DNA of 64,000 bases, from the NCBI RefSeq assembly GCF_002127325.2, contig NC_035447.2:25353780-25417779 (forward strand), given 5' to 3'. The stretch is from Helianthus annuus. Taxonomy: Eukaryota; Streptophyta; Magnoliopsida; Asterales; Asteraceae. The notes below the pieces were generated by a model. That model saw only the letters and a program-made list of their open reading frames with translations. It was not told where the DNA came from and did not search any database. Both the position numbers and the translations under genes were made by a program. Below are positions 39,750 through 50,866 of the stretch, one piece after another (the first letter of the stretch is position 1; each line of letters begins with the position of its first letter).

Positions 39750-41128
39750 ATTAGGTTCAAGAGTGAACACCCCCCTCAGTTGTGAACTGTGTGAACTCAT
39801 TTTGGCCCTTGATTTCTATGATCTTGAGATTTAGATGAGTGGCATGATGGTAATTATGTGGTTAATTTTTTCCATTTAATTAAATACAAAAAAGGTATAT
39901 GTATAATTTTCATCTTAAATTGATTGCATAAATCATGTTCTCTCTCATAAATTAAATATGAAAGTAATTTTATAAAAAAAAAATAGATTTAAATTAGGGA
40001 AATTGGCCTGTAATAATCCAACCTGGACCTTATTGGCCATTAATAATCCCACCTCAGAATATTCCCCCCAGTAGTCCCACCTTTCACATATTTTTCCTCC
40101 AATGGTCCCCCGTTAGAAAAACTTAACGGAGTTAAGCTTTTTTCCAAATTACTAACGGATTTTTAGGGCTTTGGATTAGAACGACGATACGAGTCCATTG
40201 ATGTAAATTTGCCTCGAAACGGTGCTCCAAACGATGAAAACGATGCTTCAATTCGGGTGTTTAAATTTCCAATTAACCAAAATCAAGTCACTTGGAGCAC
40301 TATTTCGAAGTAAGTTTTACATCAATGGACTCGTATCATCGTTCTGATCAAAAGCCCTAAAAATCTGTTTGTAATTTGGAAAAAAGCTTAACTCCGTTAA
40401 GTTTTTTTAACAGGGGACCATTGTAGGAAAAATATGTGAAAGGTGGGACTGGTGGGGGGAATATTCTGAGGTGGGATTATTAATGGCCAATAAGGTCTAG
40501 TTGGGATTATTACAGGCCAATTCCCCTTTAAATTATTATCTTAATAATTGAAATCAGTTACATATTTCCCATTTTAATTCCTTATCCATAATATCTTTCC
40601 TATTATAAATTCATTATCCTTGCTCTGTTTAAATGCGATGTACACATGTGTATTCTGATTTTGCCCTGTTTTTTAATGCGATGTACACATGTGTATATCG
40701 TCTGTTTTTGTGATATCTCAGAATTTTTTTTGTATTGAATGTTTGATGTACCCTTGTGAATTACTGTACACATATGTACGATGCTAAGTACACATACGCA
40801 TTGTTTTATTTATATCCAAGTACACATGTGTATACCCTTGAAATATGAAGGTTACGTGGATCTTAAAAATCAAAATTTGAATTCTGCTGATGAAATCTGA
40901 AAAATAAAATTGAAATAAAAGATATTGTGGATAATGAATTTAAAATAGAAAAGATATTATGGACAAGGAATTAAAATAGGAATGATGTAACTGATTTCAA
41001 TTACTAAGATAATGATTTAAATCTATTTTTAAAAAAAATTACAATCCTACCCTTAACAACTAAAAAGGAAATTAAAGATCCAGATGAGTTCACACAGTTC
41101 ACTCTTGGAAGGTTATTCACTCTAGAAC

Positions 41129-41135
<7 letters not shown>
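39750..41135. mobile_element. Element B between (TA)n tracts, with a nested MITE
   Basis: The ends share AAGAGTGAAC and GTGAACTGTGTGAACTCAT in inverted orientation. (TA)n on both sides (about 39737-39748 and 41136-41173). Contains the MULE MITE 39997-40526 and several ACACATGTGT palindromes at 40630-40840. Confidence 0.75.
39997..40526. mobile_element. MULE-type MITE with long inverted arms, 530 bp
   Basis: TIRs GGGAAATTGGCCTGTAATAA and GGGGAATTGGCCTGTAATAA. 9-bp TSD TTTAAATTA at 39988-39996 and 40527-40535. The inverted arms extend over 150 bp (AACTTAACGGAGTTAAGC and its complement). Confidence 0.9.

Positions 41136-41173
<38 letters not shown>
41136..41173. repeat. (TA)n microsatellite
   Basis: Uninterrupted TA tract shared as border by elements B and C. 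Confidence 0.98.
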
Positions 41174-41176
<3 letters not shown>

Positions 41177-41458
41177 GAGAGTTCAAATGCCCTTATCGTA
41201 CATTACGTACGCGATCATCTCAGCCGTTAGATCTTCATCCCACATTGAAATCGCATGTTGGGTTTTTGTAACAATTTCGCATGTTGGTTTTTTAACATTC
41301 GATTTCATCGAAATTACCACATGCGAAATTGTTACAAAAAAACCAACATGCGATTTCATTAAAATTATCACATGCGAAATTGTTAGAAAAAACAAACATG
41401 TGATTTCACTATATTGTACGTAATGTACGTTAAGGGATATTGTATTTTACACTTTCCC
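41174..41458. mobile_element. Foldback element C between (TA)n tracts
   Basis: The ends carry GTACATTACGTAC, inverted at the other end. The interior alternates CACATGCGAAATTGTTA and complementary words four to five times. Confidence 0.75.
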
Positions 41459-41472
41459 TATATATATATATA

Positions 41473-41839
41473 GGTAGAGAATCCTGTAAAAAGTGGTAGT
41501 GTGAGAAGTGTATTATAACACTATATATAATACTATATAACACCATATAAACACCGTATAACAATATGTAACACCATATAATACCATATAACACTATGTA
41601 ACACTGTATATCATTATATAACAAATATAACACTATAGGTTGTCTGAAAGCATGTCTATGATAGATGTATAGTGTTATATTTGTTATATAATGATATATA
41701 GTGTTACATAGTGTTATATGGTATTATATGGTGTTACATATTGTTATACGGTGTTTATATGGTGTTATATAGTATTATATATAGTGTTATAATACACTTC
41801 TCACACTTCTCACACTTTAGGCCCTTTTTACACTATCCT

Positions 41840-41844
<5 letters not shown>
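41473..41844. mobile_element. Near-perfect palindromic foldback D between (TA)n tracts
   Basis: The two arms (about 41473-41640 and 41665-41844) are complementary through most of their length, built on GTGTTATA/TATAACAC words, with a short loop GGTTGTCTGAAAGCATGTCT. The frames through it are artefacts. Confidence 0.85.

Positions 41845-41882
<38 letters not shown>
41845..41882. repeat. (TA)n microsatellite
   Basis: TA tract between palindrome D and half-copy E. Confidence 0.98.
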
Positions 41883-41886
<4 letters not shown>

Positions 41887-42078
41887 TGCTTTCAGACAAC
41901 CTATAGTGTTATATTTGTTATATAATGATATACAGTGTTACATAGTGTTATATGGTATTATATGGTGTTACATATTGTTATACGGTGTTTATATGGTGTT
42001 ATATAGTATTATATATAGTGTTATAATACACTTCTCACACTTCTCACACTTTGAGCACTTTTTACAGGATCCTCTACC
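41883..42078. mobile_element. Half-copy E of palindrome D
   Basis: Starts inside the loop sequence of D and carries only its right arm, then (TA)n. About 195 bp nearly identical to 41640-41844. Confidence 0.85.
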
Positions 42079-42236
42079 TATATATATATATATTAATGTT
42101 TAATGTTGATTTTGAGAAATTCTCTAATATCGTATTTTGAGTCATGGCTCAAATGAAGTTTGGAGTCAAATGAAGGGATTTGAGTTATGAAACGAGATTC
42201 GGCTTATGTTTTGGTCTTGGTTAATGGATAGCCTAA

Positions 42237-42700
42237 TTTTTTTTTTTTTTTTCTGTACGACCAACGACAACATTTTAATGCCAAAAGAAGGGGCCAGCTA
42301 GACGTTGGAAGTCTCAAAAAAAGAACAAGGAAAAACAACATTACCCGACTAGGTCCCTAACATTAAAATCACACCAACACTCCCAATTAAAACCCCCGAA
42401 CTTAGACTTATTTTTAATCCAAAAAACAATTCCTCTTTAATATCTTCGAACAATTTAGGAACTGCCACTCGAACGTCTTCAAAAATAACATTATTTCTGA
42501 ATTTCCACATTTTCCAGATTGTTGTGAGGATAATAGCTTCTTCCACCATGCGCTTCCAATCCTTAGATCCTTTTAGCTTCCTAATCGAATTTAAAGCTTC
42601 CACTTGTATGCACGATGGATCCGGCCCATTTAACTTAAGCCATGCCCACCAAATGGCTTTAGCCCAAAGACAATAAAATTATTTGTAATCATATGTAGCA
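42237..42700 (-). pseudogene. LINE 3' end with poly-A tail
   Basis: The minus-strand frame 42603-42349 (EEAIILTTIWKMWKFRNN, VPKLFEDIKEELFFGLK) aligns by eye with the C-terminus of the LINE at 48542 (IVHVTFWSIWAARNK, EVSKILEEVKVMSYLWVK). A T run at 42239-42252 is its poly-A tail. Only the end of the ORF is present. Confidence 0.75.
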
Positions 42701-42816
42701 TGATAAAATTATTATGTTAAATCTATCCGATTTGAAGTTATTTTTCCTGCATATATTGGGTGATCTCACAGTTATTTATTTTTGTATGTTGTTTCTTTTG
42801 AACAAGTAGTATCTAC

Positions 42817-43216
42817 CAAGGTTGGAGAATTTACTGACTAGCGACTATTTAGGGATTATTCGGGATTAATCGGATCGGGTTTTTATATGTAATTTTTAGT
42901 TTTATGTATACATATACACATTTTTATAGGTAAATATTTTAAGTAGCTAGATTTTAACTCTTCAACTTATTTTTTAAGTATACAAGATTAATTATTGGAA
43001 TTCACGTAGTTTGGTTGAAAACTGACCGGAATTTAAAGGTTTTGGGCGAAATATACATGTTTTTTGCCGGAATCTGACTAGAATCGCCGATTTTTGGCTG
43101 GCCGACTAGGCCCGACTAGCGATTCATGAACTGATTAACGAAAAGTACTCAGTTACTGACCGACTAGAGATTAATCGCCGACTAGTCGCCGCCTAGTCGC
43201 GATTTTTACAACATTG
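42817..43216. mobile_element. hAT-type MITE, 400 bp
   Basis: Ends CAAGGTTGGA and, inverted, CAATGTTGTA. Perfect 8-bp TSD GTATCTAC at 42809-42816 and 43217-43224. Subterminal CGACTAG words at both ends. No coding region. Confidence 0.9.
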
Positions 43217-43224
43217 GTATCTAC

Positions 43225-44549
43225 AACCTGCGCTTTGTTGTGGAACCGTTAAGTCGAACAAAAAGTAAACGTAAAAATGATGAATCACGCATACACGTTA
43301 CGGTGTGTTAACTCGAGACAAATAGACCGAAAAATTAAAACATAGAAAAGAATAACTAAGTCGGCTTAGGACCCGCGAGTTTCGACGGAGTTGTTAAACT
43401 ATAAAAAATAGACGTAAAAATGTTGAACCACACACGCACGTTGCAGTGTGTTAACTCGCAAAATTTAGAATAAATCATAAAACAATAATTTGTAAAAGAT
43501 GTAAAGTATAGGAACCAAAGTTGAAAGTGAAAAAATGTTGGGGCTAAAAATAGAAAATGTATGTAATAAATATGTAAAAGATGAAAATTATGAGGTTATA
43601 AAAGTGTAAAAGATGACAACTATAAGAATTAAAAGTGTAAAAGATAAAAAAACAAAGAGGTTAAAACTTAAAAATAAATAAAAATTAAAGAGTAAAAAAA
43701 AGTGTTTATGTGAGACGAGAGTCAAAACTACAAGCTGAGAGCCTTGTTGTGGTGTGGTAGTAGCGTGAGTGTAGCTGTGACCAATAAGAAGTTATAAAAA
43801 TTGAATAGTAATTTGTGAGGATGTTTGAAATTTGATGGTTAATAGATCGTTAATAGTTAATTAATAATTAGTATTAAGCACCCCCGCGTTGTGGCGGGGG
43901 CGAGCACTAATGTCACACTACTGCCAGCGACCACCGACACTGAAGTTGCGGTGTTAATGCGAAGAAATTAAACCGAAACGTAAAACATAGAATAAAATAA
44001 CTAAGTTGATCTAGGACTCGTGCGTTACGAACCGCGTCTATTTTTTCCCGTTTGACAGGTTCATCGTAATCTATATATAAGATATATACAAACCATAATG
44101 CTTACATTACAACAACCATTGCATCAATACGTTGGAAATTATATTTATACAAGATTTTGACTAAATTAATTAGACTATTATAAATAATTTTACAAATAAA
44201 ACAACACAACTTTGAATGGATCAAACCGATTGAATATGTAATGAAACTATTATTTGTTTAGGGTACAACCACTTAAGCACAATTTACAACCATACATGCA
44301 TACAAAACAAATTGAATTTGGTAAGGTAATGAAACCATTATTTGATTAAGGCACAACCACTTAAGCACAACTTACAACCAATATTTGATTAAGGTACAAC
44401 CACTTAAGCACAACTTACAACCAAACACTTAAGCACAACTTACAACAAATATTTGATTAAGGTACAACTATTTAAGCTCAACTTATAACCACACATGCAT
44501 ACAAATGTTTCAAATTAATAGTATATAAATATTTAAAAATGAAGTTATT
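43225..44549. other. Repeat-derived AT-rich sequence with a possible Helitron end
   Basis: Two diverged copies of an AAACATAGAA/ATAACTAAGT segment near 43340 and 43985. At about 43878-43908 a GC hairpin (CCCCCGC-loop-GGCGGGGG) is close to CTAAT, compatible with a Helitron 3' end, orientation unclear. At 44260-44490 a CCACTTAAGCACAACTTACA word recurs four to five times. No gene. Confidence 0.4.
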
Positions 44550-44559
44550 ATAATAAGTA

Positions 44560-45066
44560 GGGGGAGGTTTATTTGAGAATAAAATTAAACTGAGAAAAAA
44601 ACCAAATGGTAAAATTGTAAAACATTAAATAGTTTTTCTCTCATCTCATTTATTATTATTTTTGACTAGTTAATTAGTCATAAAAACTATCATCATCGAC
44701 ACTAAAATTTTTGCCTAGACACATCAAAATTTATCTTATACATACTGAAATTTATCCTACACATATTGAATTTTATCCTACACAACTCGTAATTCATCCT
44801 ACACACCTCAAAATTTATCCTACACTTTAAATTAATTTTTTTCTTCTTTGAGAAAATATTTTTTTTTTGAAAATAAGTTACAAATTTAATTTAGTTAGCT
44901 ATTAAAAAGGAAGACTAAAAATTAATGATCTATCTAATTTTACCAATATACCCTTACACTCATATTAAATACAAAAATTAAATAAAGTAAAATGAAGCAT
45001 TCTTATTGGTTAAAGTTTGTCCTTTTTTATTCTTACAAAATATTTCTTCTCATATGAACCCTCCAC
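44560..45066. mobile_element. MULE-type MITE, 507 bp
   Basis: Ends GGGGGAGGTTTATTTGAGAA and, inverted, GTGGAGGGTTCATATGAGAA. 10-bp TSD ATAATAAGTA at 44550-44559 and 45067-45076. The interior has four to five TTTATCCTACACA words. A second copy is split at 50392-50583 and 56378-56673. Confidence 0.9.
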
Positions 45067-45076
45067 ATAATAAGTA

Positions 45077-45904
45077 TTATGATAAATGATATCAATTATT
45101 TTATCTTTTTAATAAAAATGAAACTGTTATTATTGTAATTAACTTTTTGGTCAGTATCGGTTTAGTTCATTACAGTACCAACATGATATCGACATTTGGC
45201 ATAACAATCGACATGTGTTTTATGTCAACTGAAAACCATAAAAACAAATACATTTACCGGTATCGGTATTGTTCAGTTGGTATTGATTCGGTTTGTTGCG
45301 GTACTAGTGTGGTGCATACTCTTGATTTGGCTTACTATACAAAAAAAATATTTTAGTGCGAATACAAGTCCGTGTTCAACGAATTTTATACCGTCATGTC
45401 GAGGAAAACCATAAAAACAAATGTGGTACAGATACCGATGTTGACCCCTGTGTTGTAGATGCAATCGTCATAAAACCGTGCTAAGTAGTAAGCAAACAAC
45501 AAATAAAACCAAAAAAAGTCATAAAATAAAAACACAAAACCACTACAAAACCAAACTATAAAAAAGAATGAAAGAACTATTTATAAGGACATTCAAACAA
45601 TAAATAAAACCCGGAAAATCATAAAATAAAAACGCAAAACAAATGCAAGACAAAACTATAAAAAAATAAAGAACTATTCATAAGGACCTTCATTATTTAT
45701 TTTTATATAAATATAAATAATATAAGGCTAACGGGTTTCTAACAATCCAAATGATAACCAACTGACCGATAATAATCCATATTAACAATATGATCGGTGA
45801 CAGTCACGCTAAGAATTTTAGTAAGTAGAATTTTAGTAAGTAACGCATGTGCCTAACTTTGATTCATTACAAAAAATCTATTAAATGTATACTAAGTTAA
45901 TTTT
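45077..45904. other. Unassigned AT-rich sequence
   Basis: Has TATCGGT/ACCGATA words and two diverged copies of an AACAAATAAAACC segment near 45495 and 45597. No gene recognised. Confidence 0.35.
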
Positions 45905-46084
45905 CCCTAGGGTTGTTCAAATTGTTTGGCGCTCGATGCTTGTTCGATGCTCGCTCGGAATTTGCTCATTCGATTCAGCTCGATAAAAAAATGCTCGATT
46001 CGGATCGGTTCGGTTCGGTTCGGTTTGTAAGCGAACCGAGCACGAGCAGAGGTCCGCTCAGTTCGGTTCGGCTCGGTTGGCTCA

Positions 46085-46087
<3 letters not shown>
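45905..46087. mobile_element. Fragment of a hAT-like element (GTTCGGTTCGGTT-rich end)
   Basis: Begins GGGTTGTTCAAA and carries GCTCG and GGTTCGGTTCGG words up to the (TA)n tract. A similar end in opposite orientation lies at about 58700-58885 (ends GTAAACAGCCC). Confidence 0.5.

Positions 46088-46160
<73 letters not shown>
46088..46160. repeat. (TA)n microsatellite, 73 bp
   Basis: Pure TA. The YIYIYI frames across it are artefacts. Confidence 0.98.
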
Positions 46161-46162
<2 letters not shown>

Positions 46163-48492
46163 TCGGGATTTAGAGAAAACGGTAGAAAGTGTGAGAACGG
46201 TGAGAACGCTTATCAATCGTCCGATCAAAACAATTTATGGACTAGATTGGCGCGGTGGCATTTTCGTAAATAACGTCAATTTTATTACGTGGACGCGCTT
46301 CAATAAGGGTAAAAGCGTCTTTTGACTACTCCAAACAAAATGCCATCTCATGAAAATAAAACGCCAAAACAAAAATCACACAACATTCTGCTAAAAAACG
46401 CCATTAGATATAAAACGCCAAACTTAATTATAGTAAAATCCCGCCTAAAAAAACCGCCAAAAAAATCCTATATATATAACAACTCAGACCTTCAATTAAA
46501 AACCACAAACAAAAACCCAAAACGTCATATTTAATATATACCATTCGACTGATAAACGCCAGAAAATCAAAAAATCAAATATATTGCTGTCAATAAAGTG
46601 TAGCTGTATGGTGTGGACAACATTGTCAGTTATCTTTCTTAACTGAGGATTAACAATGTTATCCAACACCATACAGCAACACTCTATAGATTTTAGAATG
46701 ATCAAATTTACAGTTTTAAGATAGTTTATTTTGGGGCATTCTTTTTCTCGGTAAAACGCCAAAAAAGATAACATTTTTTGCTGAAAGGGTGTAAACTCAA
46801 TAACATCTTGCTGCATGAGATGGACAAAAATTATAGAAAAAGAGTCTGATTTTATACGAAAGTCGAAACAGCCAGTGCAGATTTGAAGATCAATATTTTT
46901 TGTTTAATTTTCTTTTTCAGTTGATTGTTATTTAATTAACAACGACATATCTAATAAAAACGCCAAAAAGTTGTCTTACACCTTTGGCGTTTATCAAAAC
47001 ATCATAAAATTACTTTGGACAAGTATTATAAAAAAAACTTTTTTGATGTATTCTTTTTTTATTTTCCTTTTGAGTTGATTGTTGTATAATAAAAACGCCA
47101 TATAAAATAAAAACGTCAAAACAGCCAAAATGCTTGTTTAAACGATATCATCCCGTTAAATGCCCCCCAAAACTCCAAAGCTATAATAAAATTAGTTTGA
47201 AAAAGAATTATAAAAAACCTAAAAAAAATACAAAATAAAAAATAAACTTTAAAATGTAACTAGAAACAGTAACTTCAAATCAGAAAAAACTGAAGATAGG
47301 GAAAATTTATTATAGTAGAATCTAAAACGCCAAACTTGAAAGATGGGACATGTTACAGACTTCAGAGATAAAGCCTGTCAAAAACAATAATTACAAACAG
47401 TAACTGAAAAGAAAAATACTTTATTATAATAACGCACCGCCTAACTTAGGCGCCAAAAAGAGATCCTATAAAATGATACATCTCAGCAACTTCCATTTGA
47501 TCAAACCAAATAAATAAATAAATAAATAAACAAACGCCAATACTGCTAAATACCACTCACTGTAAAACACCAAAAAAAATCAAAGATGGCTAATATGCTT
47601 TCTTGAATATTCAGTATTGTTATTCGTCAAGTTTCACTGAATGAATTGTTAGCGGAGCCGAGTAACTCAAAAAGATTTTGTTGTATGAGATAGACAAAAA
47701 TTCAAGAAAAAAATACTAATGCCAGTCATATGGCATTTTGTATTTTTTGTTCTTGAATAAGGCTTGGATGAGGACAAGAGATCAATGACACTGAAGAGTG
47801 GGATGATGATAAAGATGAAGATCAACATGAAGAAAAAGCGAAAAAACCCACCCACACATTATAGATCTATGTCCCCAAACATCCACAAAAAAAGCAACTT
47901 CAACAGACGAGCATGCAAAAAAATCAAACCGATGGGTTTGTTAAGTTTTACATAAAACGCCATATTTTGGTGTCAGTTCTTGTACTATTAAAGAACAAAG
48001 AGAGTGATAACAGTGAATATTGTGAAGAGAAATCCGTTTAGGATTTTTAATTTATTTTCTTCGCTTGTATTTTTTTTTTCTACTGGGGCTGAAATATAAT
48101 CCAACAATTGTAAAATGCCAAGATAACCAAAACGCCAAAATGTTTATAAGAAATAATAAAACATTGGGCCAACTTGTTTAAAACGCCTTGAAAAACTCCA
48201 TTCAAATAGATTTCCTGACCCCTGGGTTACAATGGCATACGATTTGAATAAACGACATAAACGCCATAAACGCCAAAATGTTAATAAGATGAAACCATTA
48301 AATGCCATTAAATATTGAATTTGGTCAAGGCCAAAAATCTTAAAAACCAACAATATTGGGAAAAACGAAACTGGAAAAGTAGAAGATGAAAGGACAAAAA
48401 AGCCCCTCCGCCCTTTCTAAGCGGCGTGACACGTGTTAGGCCAGGAAGCGTTCTCACCGTTCTCACACTTTTGAGCGTTTTCTCCTGATCGC

Positions 48493-48495
<3 letters not shown>
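46161..48495. mobile_element. Element F: 2.3-kb non-coding TIR element between (TA)n tracts, full of AACGCCA words
   Basis: The ends share AAAGTGTGAGAACGGTGAGA onward in inverted orientation, with (TA)n at both borders. I count about 17 CGCCA/TGGCG words, almost all on the plus strand as AAACGCCA, spread over the whole length. The ORFs are short and unrelated to known proteins. Family not recognised. Confidence 0.75.

Positions 48496-48541
<46 letters not shown>
48496..48541. repeat. (TA)n microsatellite
   Basis: TA tract that also forms the truncated 5' border of the following LINE. Confidence 0.98.
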
Positions 48542-48542
<1 letters not shown>

Positions 48543-50392
48543 CGTTTTCGTCATTGCTATGGAGGCCTTAACCGGGGTTATGAAACAAGCCACAATGGTC
48601 AATCTTTTTAAGGGTATCAAGTGTACTAACGACGGACCGGTGATCTCTCATTTTTTATATGCCGATGATGTAATCTTTCTTGGGGAATGGTCGACGGAAA
48701 ATGCTAGCAACCTAAGGCGCATTCTTAGATGCTTCTACTTGGCATCGGGCTTGAAAGTGAATCTTGCCAAAAGTAGTGTTTACGGGGTGGGTATAAATCA
48801 ACATGAGGTTCAAAGCATGGCAACGTTCCTTGGGTGCAAGTCTGGCAGTTTTCCGTTTAAGCATTTGGGTTTGGTGGTTGGTGCAAATATGAACTTAGTT
48901 AAAAATTGGAAGCCCATTATTGATTTATTCAAGAACAGGCTAGCTATTTGGAAAGCGAAACAACTCTCTTATGGAGGTAGGGTCACACTTCTAAAGTCGG
49001 TGTTGAATGCACTTCCAACATACTTCTTCTCCTTATATAAAGCCCCGAATCAAGTGATCGATGCTTTGGATAGATTGAGAAGAGTGTTTTTTTGGGGTGG
49101 ATCTGAAGAGAAAGCGAAGATGAACTGGGTGGCCTGGGACAATGTTATTGCACCTATAGAATACGGTGGTTTGGGTTTTGGTTCGTTAAAGGATGCAAAT
49201 CATGCTATGTTGGCAAAATGGTGGTGGCGTTTCAAGGTTGAAAACAAAGGACTTTGGAGGAGAGTGATTTGGGCCATACATCATAACTCTCGATCTTGGT
49301 CGGCTATCCCGGCGAAAATTTCTATGCCGGGTATATGGAAGCAAATAGTCAATATTCATCATTCGCTTCAGCAAAAGGGGATAGATCTCTTCAAAGCCAT
49401 TAGAAATGTCGTGGGGAACGGGTCAAATACGTTATTTTGGTTGGACCTATGGATCGGGAACACTCCTTTTCACATCAGATTTCCAACTCTTTTCAGCTTA
49501 GAACGGCTGAAAATGTGTTATGTATCGGACCGTATCATCCGGGTCGGTGGGGGTCTGCACACTAGCTGGGACTGGACCAGACCCTTTGAGCAAGATCAAG
49601 AAATTGCTGAATTTTCGGAGTTGACGGACCTGCTGATTTCGGTCTCAATTTCGGAAAATCAGGATGTTCTCAGGTGGGGCTTAGATACATCGGCTGTATT
49701 CTCAGTTCGAAGTGTGAAATCAGTATTAAAAATTTGTAATAGGCTGCAGCCACATTACTCGTTCGTATGGAATAAGTGGGTGCCGAAAAAGGTGGGTTTT
49801 GTTGCTTGGCGAGCTGAAAAGGAGCGTCTTCCCACGAGGATGGCTTTGGCTCAAAGAAATATTCAAGTAAATTCGGATAGGTGCGCCATATGTGGAGACT
49901 ATGCGGAGACGAGCGAGCATTTATTTGTATCATGTCACCTTGCACAAACGGTTTGGGCTCTTATTACACAATGGTGCAAAATACCCGTGTTTTTTGCCTT
50001 TGGCATAAAGGACATTCTAGATCTGCATTTATTCGTGAAAAGTTCTACAAAGAAAAAGAAGATTATCCAGGCCATTGTTCATGTCACATTTTGGAGTATT
50101 TGGGCTGCAAGAAACAAACTCATTTTTGATGGTTCCTATCCAGAGGTATCAAAGATTTTGGAGGAAGTGAAGGTTATGAGTTATCTATGGGTCAAAAATC
50201 GTTCAAAGGATGCTGCGATTACGTTGGAGAGCTGGAAAAGATTCGATGATTTCGGTTAAATTCGAGTAGGGTCCTGTATTGTTTTTTCTTGTTTTATGGT
50301 TGTTTGGTGTGCCGCTCTAGCCGGCTTGTATATTTTTGGTGTAGCTCCTTGCTAATTAATAAAACGTTTTTGTTGGCCGTTCAAAAAAAAAA
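48542..50392 (+). mobile_element. 5'-truncated L1-type LINE with an open 566-codon RT/zf-RVT frame
   Basis: The frame is already open at the (TA)n border (VFVIAMEALTG), so the first half of RT, the endonuclease and ORF1 are missing; the ATG at 48559 is probably internal. FLYADDVIF holds the RT active site (residues 32-40). LASGLKVNLAKSS and GGRVTLLKSVL follow. A zf-RVT domain (VWNKWVPKKVGFVAWRA, then CAICGDYAETSEHLFVSC) lies at about residues 405-470. Stop at 50257-50259; AATAAA near 50359 and an A-rich tail at about 50381-50392. 5' truncation is usual for LINEs. This copy must be inactive, although the remaining frame has no stop. Confidence 0.88.
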
Positions 50393-50583
50393 AGAAGAAA
50401 TTTTTTGAAAGAATAAAAAAGAAGAAGTTTCAACCAATAAGAATGCTTCATTTTACTTCATTTAATATTTGCATTTAATTTTAATATAAGGGTATATTTG
50501 TAAACTTACATAGATCATTCATTTGTAGTCTTCCTCTTTAATAGCTAATTACATTAAATTTGTAACTTATTTTTAAAAATATA
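50392..50583 (-). mobile_element. Left half of a MITE split by Helitron H1
   Basis: Similar, in reverse orientation, to 44880-45050 of the MITE 44560-45066. Ends exactly at the CTAG of H1; the other half resumes at 56378. Confidence 0.75.
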
Positions 50584-50866
50584 CTAGGTTTAAGATTAAA
50601 AAAAAATAGTTGTGCTATTTTTGCAATTGGATATTTTCATCGCAACATTAGCCGGCGACGATATATTACGTCACAAAAGACTGTAACCAGTACTCATTTC
50701 TTTAGTGGTATTATATTTATTCCTAATGTATTAAATGAGAAAGTAAATTTTTAGTTTAAAAAAAGGGTAAGTAGGTTATAGAAGTCGAATACTGCAATAA
50801 GTATACATTAATGTATGTTTAGACACCCTCAATTATTTTATTTAGATAGCTAGATTGTTATTGTAA

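Noticed and set aside
46077..46325. ORFs with long YIYIYI stretches (also at 41711, 45913, 57200 and 59669)
   Set aside because: They are translations of (TA)n microsatellites.
48559..50259. 566-aa ORF as a host gene
   Set aside because: YADD and zf-RVT domains, an A-rich tail and a truncated 5' border show a LINE.
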